From CAVYWD01 sp963772225 (GTDB taxonomy: Bacteria; Myxococcota; Myxococcia; Myxococcales; UBA5297): a stretch of 64,000 bases of DNA. Shown here piece by piece: positions 1 to 7,826 of this stretch. The translations under genes were made by a program, and so were the position numbers. Every line of letters starts with the position of its first letter. Positions within the stretch are counted from its first letter, which is position 1. Location of the stretch: positions 1,240,001 to 1,304,000 of the forward strand of contig CAVYWD010000001.1 of the NCBI GenBank assembly GCA_963772225.1, in the 5' to 3' direction. The notes beneath the pieces are model-generated. The model searched no databases. It worked only from the letters and a program-made list of their open reading frames with translations, and was not told the DNA's origin.

Positions 1-482
1 ACGTGTAGCGCCGGCGTCGGCTCGGGGCCGGTGTCCAGGACCAGCACGTCCCATCCCTCGTGCGGCGCGGCCAGGTCGCGCGAGGCCGATTCCGGGTCGA
101 AATCGCTCTGCGCGAGCGCGCGCCGATGGAGCCTTGCGACCACCTCCGGGCTCGGCGCGAGACATGGGTGCTCGGGCGCCAGAGCCCGGGCCAGATCGCG
201 TTTCGGATCGAGGTCGATGCCGACGGGCTTCGCGCCGCGCGCGGCCAGAGCGGCGCAGAGATGAGCCGCCAGCGTCGTTCGGCCGGCGCCGCGGGACGAC
301 GAGACGAAGGCGACGGCGGTGGGCAGTGCACGCGGGGCGCCGGCGCTCGCTTCGTCGCACGGCGGAAAGCCGCGGCGCACCGCCGCCGCCCGGCATCGTT
401 CGAGGTCGGCGATCTCCCGGTAGCGCAGGGCCGACGGCCCCATCCACCGAGCCAGCCCCCCAACGTCCCGTCGCACGTCCAT
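1..482 (-). CDS. ParA/BcsQ-like P-loop ATPase, N-terminal part (runs off left edge)
   Basis: Reading the minus strand from an ATG at 480-482 gives an open frame that leaves the window at base 1. It has about 45 lead residues, then VAFVSSSRGAGRTTLAAHL, GIDLDPKRDLARAL and, near the edge, DVLVLDTGPEPTPAL. This is the deviant Walker A, switch region and Walker B layout of ParA/MinD-type NTPases. Both usual signature lysines are replaced (SRGAGRTT instead of KGGxGKTT), as also happens in BcsQ/YhjQ of cellulose-synthase operons, so BcsQ-like is my best guess. The rest of the gene and any bcs genes lie outside the window. An alternative in-frame ATG exists about 39 bases upstream. Confidence 0.5.
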   Translation of the reverse strand, partial: MDVRRDVGGLARWMGPSALRYREIADLERCRAAAVRRGFPPCDEASAGAPRALPTAVAFVSSSRGAGRTTLAAHLCAALAARGAKPVGIDLDPKRDLARALAPEHPCLAPSPEVVARLHRRALAQSDFDPESASRDLAAPHEGWDVLVLDTGPEPTPALH

Positions 483-621
483 TCCCCACCCCGCCGAGGC
501 GCTGCCCGCTTTGCCGCCCATTCCTCGAGCAGCCGAAGCATGGCGAGGCGAAGGCCGCTCGACACCTCCCGTCCGACAGCTCACCTGTCGAGGCCGCCCC
601 GCCCGAAGCGAGCATTCTTCC

Positions 622-680
622 CCGCCGGGGTCTAAAGCCCCCGACTACGCGTACGAAGCTGGCCAAAGCCAACTGGGTAC
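622..680 (+). repeat. REP-like double palindrome, copy 1 (diverged)
   Basis: A GCCGGGG..CCCC(C)G palindrome is joined by a TACGCGTACGAA-type linker to a second GC-rich repeat ending near GGGTA. The same two-part arrangement occurs at 1024-1074 (inverted) and 53655-53714 (the cleanest copy). Copy 1 carries several substitutions, such as TCTAAAG for GCTGAAG. Confidence 0.6.
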
Positions 681-834
681 GGGAAGAAATGGAAGGCTCG
701 AACTTCGATGGGCGCTGATTTCAAAGCGAGCGCGTACGTATTCGAATGCGGGCAGGCACCCATGACTTCGCTCTTGAGATTCCAAGAGCCCACCGTTGGG
801 CATTGGTCCGGACCAAGAATACGCGCCAATCGAA

Positions 835-991
835 ATAGTCCCTTCGGCGCGAACTCTTGCGCGGTCTGGCAAAGACTCCAGGCTCCAGAACCCGGGCCCC
901 AGGAGCTGCAGTACCCGGAGCCTGGGGTCTGAAGTCTGGAGCCAAGGCAACCCTCGTGGGTTCCGGCTCGGCCGGGTTAGGCCGGGTTAGG
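835..991 (+). repeat. Dispersed palindromic element, copy 1
   Basis: The left end reads TAGTCCCTTCGGCGCGAA, followed by CTGGCAAAGACTCCAGGCTC. A central AGCTGCAGTACC core comes next, then GGTCTGAAGTCTGGAGCC, and the right end is GGTTCCGGCTCGGCCGGGTT. Other copies lie at 33878-34023 (same orientation) and at 34266-34472, 48654-48802 and 60955-61046 (inverted). A core-only relative lies at 16868-16963. The paired GGCTCCAG/CTGGAGCC arms predict a long imperfect hairpin. Confidence 0.75.
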
Positions 992-1023
992 CCTGTCGCC
1001 CGCTCTTCGAATCCCCGGGCCTC

Positions 1024-1074
1024 AGCCGGCTTCAGCCGGCTTTGTACGCGTAGCCGGGGGCTTCAGCCCCCGGC
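1024..1074 (-). repeat. REP-like double palindrome, copy 2 (inverted)
   Basis: AGCCGGCTTCAGCCGGCT is followed by TTGTACGCGTA and then GCCGGGGGCTTCAGCCCCCG. It is the reverse complement of the arrangement at 53655-53714. It sits between the dispersed element and the 3' end of trhA, so it may also end transcripts there. Confidence 0.7.
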
Positions 1075-1091
1075 GCCCAGGCCCTCTTTCT

Positions 1092-1754
1092 TCAGGCCGT
1101 GCGTCCCGGCAGCACGTAGAGCGCGACCGCCAGGAAATGGCAGGCGCTGCCGCCCAACACGAACATGTGCCAGACGGCGTGCATGTACCGGACGCGCTTG
1201 AGCACATAGAAGAGCGTGCCCGCCGTGTAGAAGAAGCCGCCGGCCATTAGCAAGCTGAACCCCGGCCCCGGCAGGCGGGCCAGGAGCGGCTTGAACAGAA
1301 AGACGATGACCCACCCCATAGCGACGAATCCGGCGGCGCTCGCCCACTTCGGGCGGTAGACCCAGAAGGCCTCCGCGGAGATCCCCGCGACGGCGATCGA
1401 CCAGATGAGGGCGAACATCCAGAGCCCGCCGGCGCCCCGCAGGGTAATCAAGGTGAACGGCGTGTATGTCCCGGCGATGAGCAGGTAGATGGAGACGTGA
1501 TCGAACACCTTGAGCACGTGCTTGGCCCGCGGGTGCGGGATGGCGTGATAGAGCGCGCTGAACACGTACTGCAGGAGCAGCGCGACGCCGAAGACGATGG
1601 CCGCCGCCAGGCACCACGCGTCGCCCCAGAGCCACGCGAAGGCGACCAGCAGCGTGAGCCCGGCGACGGAGACCACCGCCCCCACGCCGTGCGTCACCGC
1701 GTTGGCGATCTCTTCCCCCGTCGTGTACGCGGGAGCTACCGGGCGGCTCGACAT
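1092..1754 (-). CDS. trhA: Haemolysin III / TrhA family membrane protein
   Basis: A 220-residue protein with about seven hydrophobic segments, the normal size for the haemolysin III (YqfA/TrhA, PAQR superfamily) group. The family signatures are visible in order: GEEIANAVTHG near residue 13, SALYH near 85, FDHVSIYLLIAGTYTPF near 105 and HAVWHMFVLGGSACHF near the C-terminus. These His/Asp/Ser residues form the putative metal site in PAQR-type proteins. The family is linked to membrane energetics and fluidity in Escherichia coli; haemolytic activity is not a safe prediction. The ATG at 1754 fits family N-termini. The gene stands alone, with a REP-like repeat at its 3' end. Confidence 0.88.
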   Translation of the reverse strand: MSSRPVAPAYTTGEEIANAVTHGVGAVVSVAGLTLLVAFAWLWGDAWCLAAAIVFGVALLLQYVFSALYHAIPHPRAKHVLKVFDHVSIYLLIAGTYTPFTLITLRGAGGLWMFALIWSIAVAGISAEAFWVYRPKWASAAGFVAMGWVIVFLFKPLLARLPGPGFSLLMAGGFFYTAGTLFYVLKRVRYMHAVWHMFVLGGSACHFLAVALYVLPGRTA

Positions 1755-1813
1755 GCTTCATCTGTATCCTCGGGCGGCGCCCGTGGCCAGGCGAATTTCG
1801 CGCCTTTGCCGCC

Positions 1814-2154
1814 TCACACCAGCGCGAGCAGCACGGTGAGCGTCGGCAGCGAGGCGAACGTCGAAAAGAGCACCGCCGAGGTGACGAACGCCGGCTCGAC
1901 GTCGTGCTCGGCGGCGATGATGGCGACGAGGATGGCCGCGGGCATTCCGGTCTGGAGGATGCCCACCGACCGCTCGAGGCCGCTGAGGCCGAAAGGCGCC
2001 GCCAAGAGCCAGGCCACCGCGGGCGCGCCGATGAGCCGGAGCGCCGACACCGCGAAGACGTCCACGCTCGGCCGGAGCGAGCCCAGCCCAGCGCCACGAT
2101 GGCGAACACCGGGGCGACGACGTCGAAGAAGACCGAGGGGAGCTGAGAGAGCAT
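1814..2154 (-). pseudogene. AEC (auxin efflux carrier) transporter, internally deleted remnant
   Basis: From the ATG at 2154 the minus strand encodes LSQLPSVFFDVVAPVFAIVA, the typical first membrane segment of AEC permeases. After about 29 residues a shift into another frame gives SALRLIGAPAVAWLLAAPFG and ILQTGMPAAILVAIIAAEHD and ends at a stop at 1814, which is the family's C-terminal region. About 110 codons remain of a family length near 300, so the middle 180-190 residues are gone. It cannot be a working transporter. A second copy of the 5' end lies at 4227-4364. Confidence 0.7.
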
Positions 2155-2197
2155 CGCAAGTGGCGGACAACGTACCGCAGGTCGGGCCGAGCGCCGA
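2081..2197 (+). repeat. Direct repeat of AEC gene 5' end, copy 1
   Basis: This stretch matches 4300-4406 almost base for base, in the same orientation, apart from a 9-base in-frame gap (GAAGAAGAC present here, absent there) and scattered substitutions. It includes the AEC start codon and about 40 bases upstream of it. The pair brackets the glycosidase gene at 2567-4111. Confidence 0.75.
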
Positions 2198-2566
2198 GGA
2201 GCACGCACGAGCGCGATCGCGAGGGTCTCGAGCGTCTACTGCGAAACGCGCTCCGCCCGCCGCTTTCACTGGAGCGACTGACGCGAACCGGCGACGGCCG
2301 AGTGCGCTTTCCCTGCGGCCGCCGCTTGACGACGACGGCACGACGGCGGTGGCGTTCACGCCGATGGCGCTGATGTAGCGTCTGGCGCTCGTTCACGCCG
2401 AACCTGCTGTTGTCGCGAGTCAACAACCCATTGACAACAGTCATCAGCCCGTTCGCCCTTTGTAGGCAGGCGCATCGCCGTGGACGCACCTTGCGCCAGC
2501 CTGGCATCCCAGTTGCTCGGCTGGCGGCGAAGTCGCACTGCTCGCTCACCTCTCGCGGAGGACCCT
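2155..2566. other. Intergenic region, no gene recognised
   Basis: About 410 bases with no protein or RNA gene that I can support. The left part belongs to the AEC repeat. The right end carries GGAGGA (2557-2562), the ribosome binding site of the next gene. ACAACCCATTGACAACAG near 2425-2442 contains a TTGACA hexamer that might be a -35 box for the downstream gene, but no convincing -10 box follows. Confidence 0.4.
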
Positions 2567-4111
2567 TTGGCCCGTTGCTCTCGTCGGTGCGGATTGATCG
2601 TCGCATTCATGATGACAGCATGTGGAGGCGGGACCGCCTCCGCCCCGACCGTCGATGCTTCTGCCGGCGACGACGCCGGGAACGGCGCCTGGGATGGTGC
2701 GGGAATTGGAAATGACGCCTCCTCGGGCGGCGACGACGCTTCACTCCCCGGTCTCGACGCTTCGAGCCCCGATTCCGGAGCGAGCGACGGCGGAGCTCCG
2801 GATGGCGCGATAACCGACAGTGGGTCGACCGACGGCGGAGCGCAGGACGGCGGAGCGCAGGACGCAGGGCCGACGGACGCAGGGGCGACCGACGCCGGCT
2901 ACCCGCACCCGGTCGACGTCGTGAACGGGCAGCTCCTGCGCGACGGCGTCCCCTGGGTCCCACGGAGCGTGCACATCGTGGGCTTCCTCGGCCCGCGCGA
3001 CCTGGAGGGGCCCTCGTATCAGAACGCGCGCGACGCCTGGGGCCAGGCGGAGATCGACGCCATCAAGGCCGCGGGCGCCGATACAGTCCTCTTCGCGCTC
3101 GCGGAGAACTTCTTCGACCCTCAATGCGACGGAACCGGTTCCCTCAGCTGGTGCGTGACTCCCAGCGACGCGGGGGTTCCCGCGGGCGTGCCGCTGTACG
3201 ACTACGCCAATCAGGTAGCCGAGGTGGAGACCGCGTGGCGGCTCACCCGAAGCAACGGCCTCAATGTCGTCCTCATGCTCAACAGCGCGAGCTCCGGGGG
3301 CAGCCCCGCGCAGACGACTCAATGGGCGGATGACATGACGGTGCGAGCGGCGCAGCGCCTGTGCTCCTTCTCCTGCCAAGACCCCGGCACGATGTGGGAG
3401 CTCTACGGCGAGCCGAACCTGGGCCACGACATCACCGCGCCCAGCGCCTGGAAGGCCATCCACGACTCGTTCCAGCCAATGGTCGACGCGCTGCGCGCCG
3501 CCGGCTCGCGGCAGGTGCTCTGGCAGGACGGCCGGCACATCTCGGGCGTGCTCACCGAAGCCGACGGCGGGTTCGTCGGCTCGTCGCTCCTCGTCTCCGA
3601 CCCGCTGGGCAAGCTGGGCTACGCCGTGCACCCGTTCCCGGAGAACCAGGAGCAGAAAGCCACCGACTTCGATTACCTCCTCCCCGCCGACTGGGACCGG
3701 TATTTCGGCAATTGGTGCCGCGCCGTCAACCCGCTCACGGGTCAGCGCAATGTGTGCTTTCTCGCGCAGTATTTCTCGGGCTCGAAGGCCAATTGCTACG
3801 ACGGGGTCAACCCGCCGCCGCCGCAGACCACGGGGCTGCCGTCGGAGTGGCCGGGCGCGACGAGCCCGGCGCTGGTGCAGAGCCTCATGCAGTACGCCGC
3901 GGCCAATGGCTGGGGCATCAACTGGTATGCCTTCGACTTGCCGGGCCGCGTCACCACCGACCTCTCGAATTGGACGCTCTCGTCCTTCCTACACGGCGCA
4001 GGCGGGCACGGCGGGGCTTTTTCGGTGTGCTCCGACTACGGCGGCGGAAACGACGGCCCGGGCGAGATGATGAAGGCCTACAACGCCGACGGCGATACCC
4101 GCGTGCGCTGA
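2567..4111 (+). CDS. Lipoprotein with GH5-like TIM-barrel glycosidase domain
   Basis: I place the start at a TTG (2567), four bases after GGAGGA. This gives a 514-residue protein with a short lipoprotein signal, MARCSRRCGLIVAFMMTAC, with the lipidated Cys at 19. Residues 20-115 are an Asp/Gly/Ala/Ser-rich linker typical of myxobacterial surface lipoproteins. The remainder resembles a cellulase-type (GH5-like) barrel: LLRDGVPWVPRSVHIVGF at the first strand, then MWELYGEPNLG, where the Glu would be the acid/base. The expected nucleophile Glu is not obvious; the matching strand reads VCFLAQYFSG. It may therefore be a divergent hydrolase or a binding protein. It lies between two AEC gene remnants. 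Confidence 0.6.
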   Translation: MARCSRRCGLIVAFMMTACGGGTASAPTVDASAGDDAGNGAWDGAGIGNDASSGGDDASLPGLDASSPDSGASDGGAPDGAITDSGSTDGGAQDGGAQDAGPTDAGATDAGYPHPVDVVNGQLLRDGVPWVPRSVHIVGFLGPRDLEGPSYQNARDAWGQAEIDAIKAAGADTVLFALAENFFDPQCDGTGSLSWCVTPSDAGVPAGVPLYDYANQVAEVETAWRLTRSNGLNVVLMLNSASSGGSPAQTTQWADDMTVRAAQRLCSFSCQDPGTMWELYGEPNLGHDITAPSAWKAIHDSFQPMVDALRAAGSRQVLWQDGRHISGVLTEADGGFVGSSLLVSDPLGKLGYAVHPFPENQEQKATDFDYLLPADWDRYFGNWCRAVNPLTGQRNVCFLAQYFSGSKANCYDGVNPPPPQTTGLPSEWPGATSPALVQSLMQYAAANGWGINWYAFDLPGRVTTDLSNWTLSSFLHGAGGHGGAFSVCSDYGGGNDGPGEMMKAYNADGDTRVR

Positions 4112-4150
4112 AGCTCCGAGCGAGGCGAGCTTCACCGGCCTTTCGCCGGG

Positions 4151-4194
4151 CGCGCGGTCGACGGCGCGCGGTCGACGGCGCGGTCGACGGCGCG
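4151..4194 (+). repeat. Short tandem repeat around GCGCGGTCGACG
   Basis: Three imperfect tandem copies of a 12-14 base unit, GCGCGCGGTCGACG or GCGCGGTCGACG, just downstream of the glycosidase gene. No gene covers them. Confidence 0.6.
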
Positions 4195-4226
4195 CTGGGC
4201 AGGTCGGCCGCGGGAGCTCCGGGCGG

Positions 4227-4364
4227 TCAGCGAGCTCGGCGAGGGCAGTGCGCGGCCCGCGAGAGGATTCTCGCGTCCAGGCGGAGCCGCGGCCCGAGGG
4301 CCCAGCCCAGCGCCACGATGGCGAACACAGGGGCGACGACGTCCGAGGGGAGCTGGGAGAGCAT
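4227..4364 (-). pseudogene. AEC transporter, 5'-end remnant (second copy)
   Basis: From the ATG at 4364 the minus strand encodes MLSQLPSDVVAPVFAIVALG followed by WALGPRLRLDARILSR, the first helix and loop of an AEC permease. It then runs into unrelated residues and a stop at 4227. It extends about 10 residues further into the family than the copy at 2154, so the two remnants are not simply derived from each other in their present form. Confidence 0.65.
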
Positions 4365-4406
4365 CGCGGCGGCCGACAACCTACCGCAGGTCGGGCGGGG
4401 CGCCGA
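4300..4406 (+). repeat. Direct repeat of AEC gene 5' end, copy 2
   Basis: Same orientation as 2081-2197 and about 90 percent identical by eye over the aligned part, with one 9-base gap. The identity extends about 40 bases upstream of the AEC start codon, so upstream DNA was duplicated as well as coding sequence. Confidence 0.75.
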
Positions 4407-4543
4407 AGCGCCGCGCGGCGAGCCCGTCGCGGCTTTCGCTCCACCCCGCCGCGAGAAGGCCCGCGAGCGGCGGCGCGCAATGGCCCGCTCGCCCCGCCGA
4501 CGAGGAGAGGGAGCGCCGGCCGCCCGTCTCTCGCCAGGGGCCC

Positions 4544-4777
4544 TCCGTTGTCGAGCGGATGGACAGCGCTTTGAATGCGGGGATCCAGCGCTCCGACCGC
4601 CTGCGCCAATCCATCCTCAAGCTCGCCTTCGAAGGCAAGCTGGTTCCCCAGGACCCAACCGACGGGCCAGCATCCGCGCTCCTGGACCGAATCAAGGCAT
4701 CCAAGGAGGCCGCCAATCAATCCACAGACCGCCGCCCAGCAAGCAAAGGACGCCCCCGAAAGCTCTCCACCGGCTGA
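4544..4777 (+). pseudogene. hsdS: hsdS (type I restriction specificity subunit), 3'-end remnant
   Basis: The frame SVVERMDSALNAGIQRSDRL, then RQSILKLAFEGKLVPQDPTD and ASALLDRIKAS, is the conserved C-terminal coiled coil and tail of HsdS. Only about 75 codons remain. Both target-recognition domains are missing, and upstream DNA reads as unrelated sequence. The fragment marks the left edge of a broken type I restriction-modification locus whose hsdM gene lies 1.5 kb downstream. Confidence 0.75.
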
Positions 4778-4846
4778 GCCCAGCCGCGTCAGCGCTCAGG
4801 TGTATCTTCTCGCCGAAGCCGACGAATCCCCGCAGGAGGTGCCGCC

Positions 4847-5767
4847 ATGTCCATCCACGACATCAGGCTCGAAGGGCCAGCCATCCGCGCCGAGCGCATC
4901 TCCGGGCCGCTCCTTCACGACCTCCTCCATCTCATCGTCGAGGGAAGCCAGAGGGCGCTCCGCCTTCGCCTCGAAGGAAGAAGTACCGCCAGGGGCACGC
5001 CGCCCGGGTGGCTGAAGGGCGCCACCGTCTTCGACCTCCTTCCGGAGAAGGATGGCAAGGCCATCCACCTCGACGCTCCTCCGCTGCTGGAGACGATGCA
5101 CGAGAGGTTCAAGCAGCGGGATCTCTTCCCCGACCTGGACCCGGCGAAGTCGGCCCTGGACCTCTTCGAAGATGGCCTCGAAGACGCCCTCAACGGCGTG
5201 GCCGAGAGCGACCGCTATGACGAGGGCCTGGTGGACACCTTCTCGGCCTTTTTCGGCCTGCTCGAGCAGGGGATCGACAAAGTCGAGTTCGTGAATGGCC
5301 GAACCTTGCCCGTGGCTCTCGAAGGATTGAATCGCATCGCCCAGCTTCGCCGGCAGACGCCTCTGCCGCAGGCCGTCCGCGTCGTCGGGAAGGTCGACGC
5401 CATCCGCCACAGCGACCGAATGTTCACGTTGATTCTTCCCGGCGCTCAAACCCTTCGCGGGATTGCGGAGACAGTGGACGCCGAGACGCTGGCTTCGATG
5501 TGGGGCGAGGTTGCGCTCGTGACTGGAAGGGCGGTGTTCCGGCCCTCCGGCACGGTGCTTCGGATCGAAGCCGAGGCGATGTCGGAGGCTACCGAGAGAG
5601 ACGTTGCCATCTGGTCGGCCGTCCCCAAGCCCGCCATGGCGCCGCTGGATCTTCGGAGCCTCCGTGTTCCCCAGGGCCCTCGCTCTGGCATCAACGCCAT
5701 CTGGGGCCAGTGGCCCGGGGATGAAAGCGATGCGGAGTTCCTGGCGGCCATGCAGGAGCTGTCGTGA
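4847..5767 (+). CDS. Conserved-looking 306-aa protein paired with a PIN toxin
   Basis: I do not recognise the family. The start ATG follows AGGAGG at a good distance. The N-terminal half (residues 1-180) is mainly helical and acidic. Residues 185-255 look like a small beta domain: QAVRVVGKVDAIRHSDRMF and ALVTGRAVFRPSGTVLRIEA. Its last four bases overlap the GTG start of the PIN-domain gene, so the two are translationally coupled, as in toxin-antitoxin pairs. If it is the antitoxin, it is far larger than usual VapB proteins. It sits between hsdS remains and hsdM, so it may instead be an accessory part of that defence locus. Confidence 0.6.
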   Translation: MSIHDIRLEGPAIRAERISGPLLHDLLHLIVEGSQRALRLRLEGRSTARGTPPGWLKGATVFDLLPEKDGKAIHLDAPPLLETMHERFKQRDLFPDLDPAKSALDLFEDGLEDALNGVAESDRYDEGLVDTFSAFFGLLEQGIDKVEFVNGRTLPVALEGLNRIAQLRRQTPLPQAVRVVGKVDAIRHSDRMFTLILPGAQTLRGIAETVDAETLASMWGEVALVTGRAVFRPSGTVLRIEAEAMSEATERDVAIWSAVPKPAMAPLDLRSLRVPQGPRSGINAIWGQWPGDESDAEFLAAMQELS

Positions 5768-6219
5768 GCGTCCCCAACGGTCTTCTGCTCCTTGACACGA
5801 GCGTCGTTCTCTTCGTCATCAGGGCCGGTCCCGTGGCGGAGAAGATCGACAAGGAAGCTCGTCTTCGGGCCCGCTCAGAACGACCGCTCGTATCGGCGGT
5901 CACCGCCGGCGAGGCTCTCGCATTCGCGCAACGGAACAACTGGGGAACCGCCAAGAAGGAGCGCCTGAAAGAGCTCCTCTCGAATCTCGTCATCGTGGAC
6001 ATCAACTCCGAGCATGTGCTCGCCAACGACGCCAGCATCGACACCTTACAGAAAAGGAACGGCCTGAACATCGGCCAGAACGACGTCTGGATCGCCGCCA
6101 CCGCTCAAGCGACGGACGCGTGCCTCGTCACCACCGACAAAGACTTCGACCCCCTCCACGGCACATTCCTGAACCGCGTCTGGATCGACCCCGACGCGAG
6201 CGCGCCAGCGGCGAACTAG
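5764..6219 (+). CDS. PIN-domain (VapC-like) ribonuclease
   Basis: A 151-residue PIN domain. The acidic residues expected in the metal site are present: D11 in LLLLDTSVV, E50 in TAGEALAF, D107 in GQNDVWIAATA and D125 in LVTTDKDFD. VapC-type PIN proteins cleave RNA and are held in check by a partner encoded next to them. The GTG start overlaps the stop of the 306-aa gene upstream (GTGA), and hsdM begins 25 bases downstream. The domain is intact, so the toxin is probably functional. Its target is unknown. Confidence 0.82.
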   Translation: MSVPNGLLLLDTSVVLFVIRAGPVAEKIDKEARLRARSERPLVSAVTAGEALAFAQRNNWGTAKKERLKELLSNLVIVDINSEHVLANDASIDTLQKRNGLNIGQNDVWIAATAQATDACLVTTDKDFDPLHGTFLNRVWIDPDASAPAAN

Positions 6220-6244
6220 CGCTTCCCTCCTCTTCGTCTCTTCC

Positions 6245-7726
6245 ATGACCGACACCCAGCAAATCGTCCAGAAGCTCTGGAACTACTGCAACGTCCTGCG
6301 TGACGACGACCTCTCCTACGGCGACTATGTGGAGCAGCTCACCTACCTGCTCTTCCTGAAGATGGCCCACGAGCAGACGCAGGAGCCCTGGAACAAGCCG
6401 TCGCCCGTCCCGAAGGGCTTGGACTGGCCCGGCCTGGTCTCGAAGGACGGCGACGCGCTGGAGGTTCACTATCGGCGCACCCTGGAGGCGCTGGGCAAAT
6501 CGAAGGGGATGCTCGGCGTCATCTTCCGGAAGGCGCAGAACAAGATTCAGGACCCGGCCAAGCTCCGCAGGCTCATCGCCGACCTCATCGACCGGGAGCA
6601 GTGGACGAGCCTCGACGCCGACGTGAAGGGCGACGCCTACGAGGGCCTGCTGGAGAAGAACGCCCAGGACACGAAGAGCGGCGCGGGCCAGTACTTCACG
6701 CCCCGCGCCCTCATCAAAGCGGTCGTGAGAGGTGATGGCCCCCAGGCCCAGGGAGACCATCTGCGACCCCGCCTGCGGCACCGGCGGCTTTCTCCTGGCC
6801 GCGCACGAGTACGTCGCCCGCCACAACAAGCTCGACAAAGGCCAAAAGCAGCACCTGCGACTCGAGGCGCTGCGCGGCTGGGAGATCGTCGACAACACCG
6901 CGCGCCTCTGCGCCATGAACCTCCTCCTGCACGGAATCGGCGGCGACGACTGCCCGATTCAAGTGGACGACGCCCGGCGCGGCGACCCCAACGAGCGGTT
7001 CGACCTCGTCCTGACCAACCCGCCCTTCGGCAGGAAGTCGAGCGTCACCGTGATCAACGGCGAGGGCGAGCAGGAGAAGGAGTCCCTCACGGTCGTCCGG
7101 GACGACTTCTGGGCGTCGACCAGCAACAAGCAGCTCAACTTCGTGCAGCACGTAAGACGCTGGTGAAGGTGAACGGGCGCGCTGCAGTGGTCGTCCCCGA
7201 CAACGTGCTCTTCGAGGGCGGGGCCGGAGAGGTCGTCCGCAGAAAGCTCCTTCACGAGTGCGAGGTCCACACCCTGCTCCGCCTGCCGACGGGCATCTTC
7301 TACGCCCAGGGCGTCAAGGCGAACGTGCTCTTCTTCGACAAGCGGCCCGGCCGCGAGAAGCCCTGGACCGACAAGCTCTGGATCTACGACCTCAGAACGA
7401 ACAAGGACTTCACCCTCAAGACCAACCCGCTCAAGCGCGAGGACCTCGACGAGTTCGTCGCGTGCTTCAAGCCCGAGAACCGCCACGAGCGAAAGCCGAC
7501 CTGGACGGAGAAGAAGCCCGACGGCCGGTGGCGCGCCTTCCCCTACGGCGAGCTGATTGCGCGCGACAAGGTGAGCTTGGACATCTTCTGGCTCCGGGAC
7601 GAGAGCCTGGAAGACTCCGCAAACCTGCCGGCGCCGGACATCATCGCCGCGGAGATCGTCGAAGACCTGCGGACGGCACTGGAGCAATTCGAGGCGATTC
7701 AATCGGAGCTGCCGGAGACGCAGTGA
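6245..7726 (+). CDS. hsdM: HsdM, type I restriction N6-adenine methyltransferase (two frameshifts)
   Basis: The gene encodes about 493 residues in three pieces. The N-terminal HsdM domain runs from MTDTQQIVQKLWNYCNVLR to GQYFTPRALIKAVV. The next piece has the SAM-binding motif DPACGTGGFL and the catalytic motif NPPFG. The last piece runs from VKVNGRAAVVVPDN to SLDIFWLRDESLEDS. One extra G near 6731 and one missing base near 7151 cancel each other; correcting both restores an ordinary HsdM. With hsdS reduced to a tail and no hsdR here, any methylation would need a specificity subunit from elsewhere. The start ATG is 25 bases after the PIN gene. Confidence 0.88.
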   Translation: MTDTQQIVQKLWNYCNVLRDDDLSYGDYVEQLTYLLFLKMAHEQTQEPWNKPSPVPKGLDWPGLVSKDGDALEVHYRRTLEALGKSKGMLGVIFRKAQNKIQDPAKLRRLIADLIDREQWTSLDADVKGDAYEGLLEKNAQDTKSGAGQYFTPRALIKAVVRGDGPQAQGDHLRPRLRHRRLSPGRARVRRPPQQARQRPKAAPATRGAARLGDRRQHRAPLRHEPPPARNRRRRLPDSSGRRPARRPQRAVRPRPDQPALRQEVERHRDQRRGRAGEGVPHGRPGRLLGVDQQQAAQLRAARKTLVKVNGRAAVVVPDNVLFEGGAGEVVRRKLLHECEVHTLLRLPTGIFYAQGVKANVLFFDKRPGREKPWTDKLWIYDLRTNKDFTLKTNPLKREDLDEFVACFKPENRHERKPTWTEKKPDGRWRAFPYGELIARDKVSLDIFWLRDESLEDSANLPAPDIIAAEIVEDLRTALEQFEAIQSELPETQ

Positions 7727-7826
7727 CGCTGCGCCCCCGCGCCTCCCGTTCCGACACCCGAGCGCGCCAGCCGAGGCGCTCCGCTCAGCGAACCGCTCGG
7801 CGCAGAATTGGCTCCGACGCGTCGCC

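Larger units (their letters stand above)
483..1091. other. Intergenic region made of repeats
   Basis: No credible gene was seen here. The stretch carries two oppositely oriented REP-like double palindromes (622-680 and 1024-1074) on either side of one copy of the dispersed palindromic element (835-991). The 150 bases between 681 and 834 show no recognisable signal. Apparent long open frames in this interval are GC-composition artefacts. Confidence 0.6.

Noticed and set aside
622..1074. Small insertion sequence bounded by inverted repeats
   Set aside because: The inverted repeats are REP-like units also found singly elsewhere, no transposase or target duplication is seen and the interior is another repeat.
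2741..3631. Long open frames antisense to the glycosidase, and similar shadows opposite htpG, hisD, GH2 and the DUF1549-like gene
   Set aside because: High GC makes long antisense frames common. These are Arg/Ala/Pro-rich, have no recognisable domains and lie opposite clear genes.
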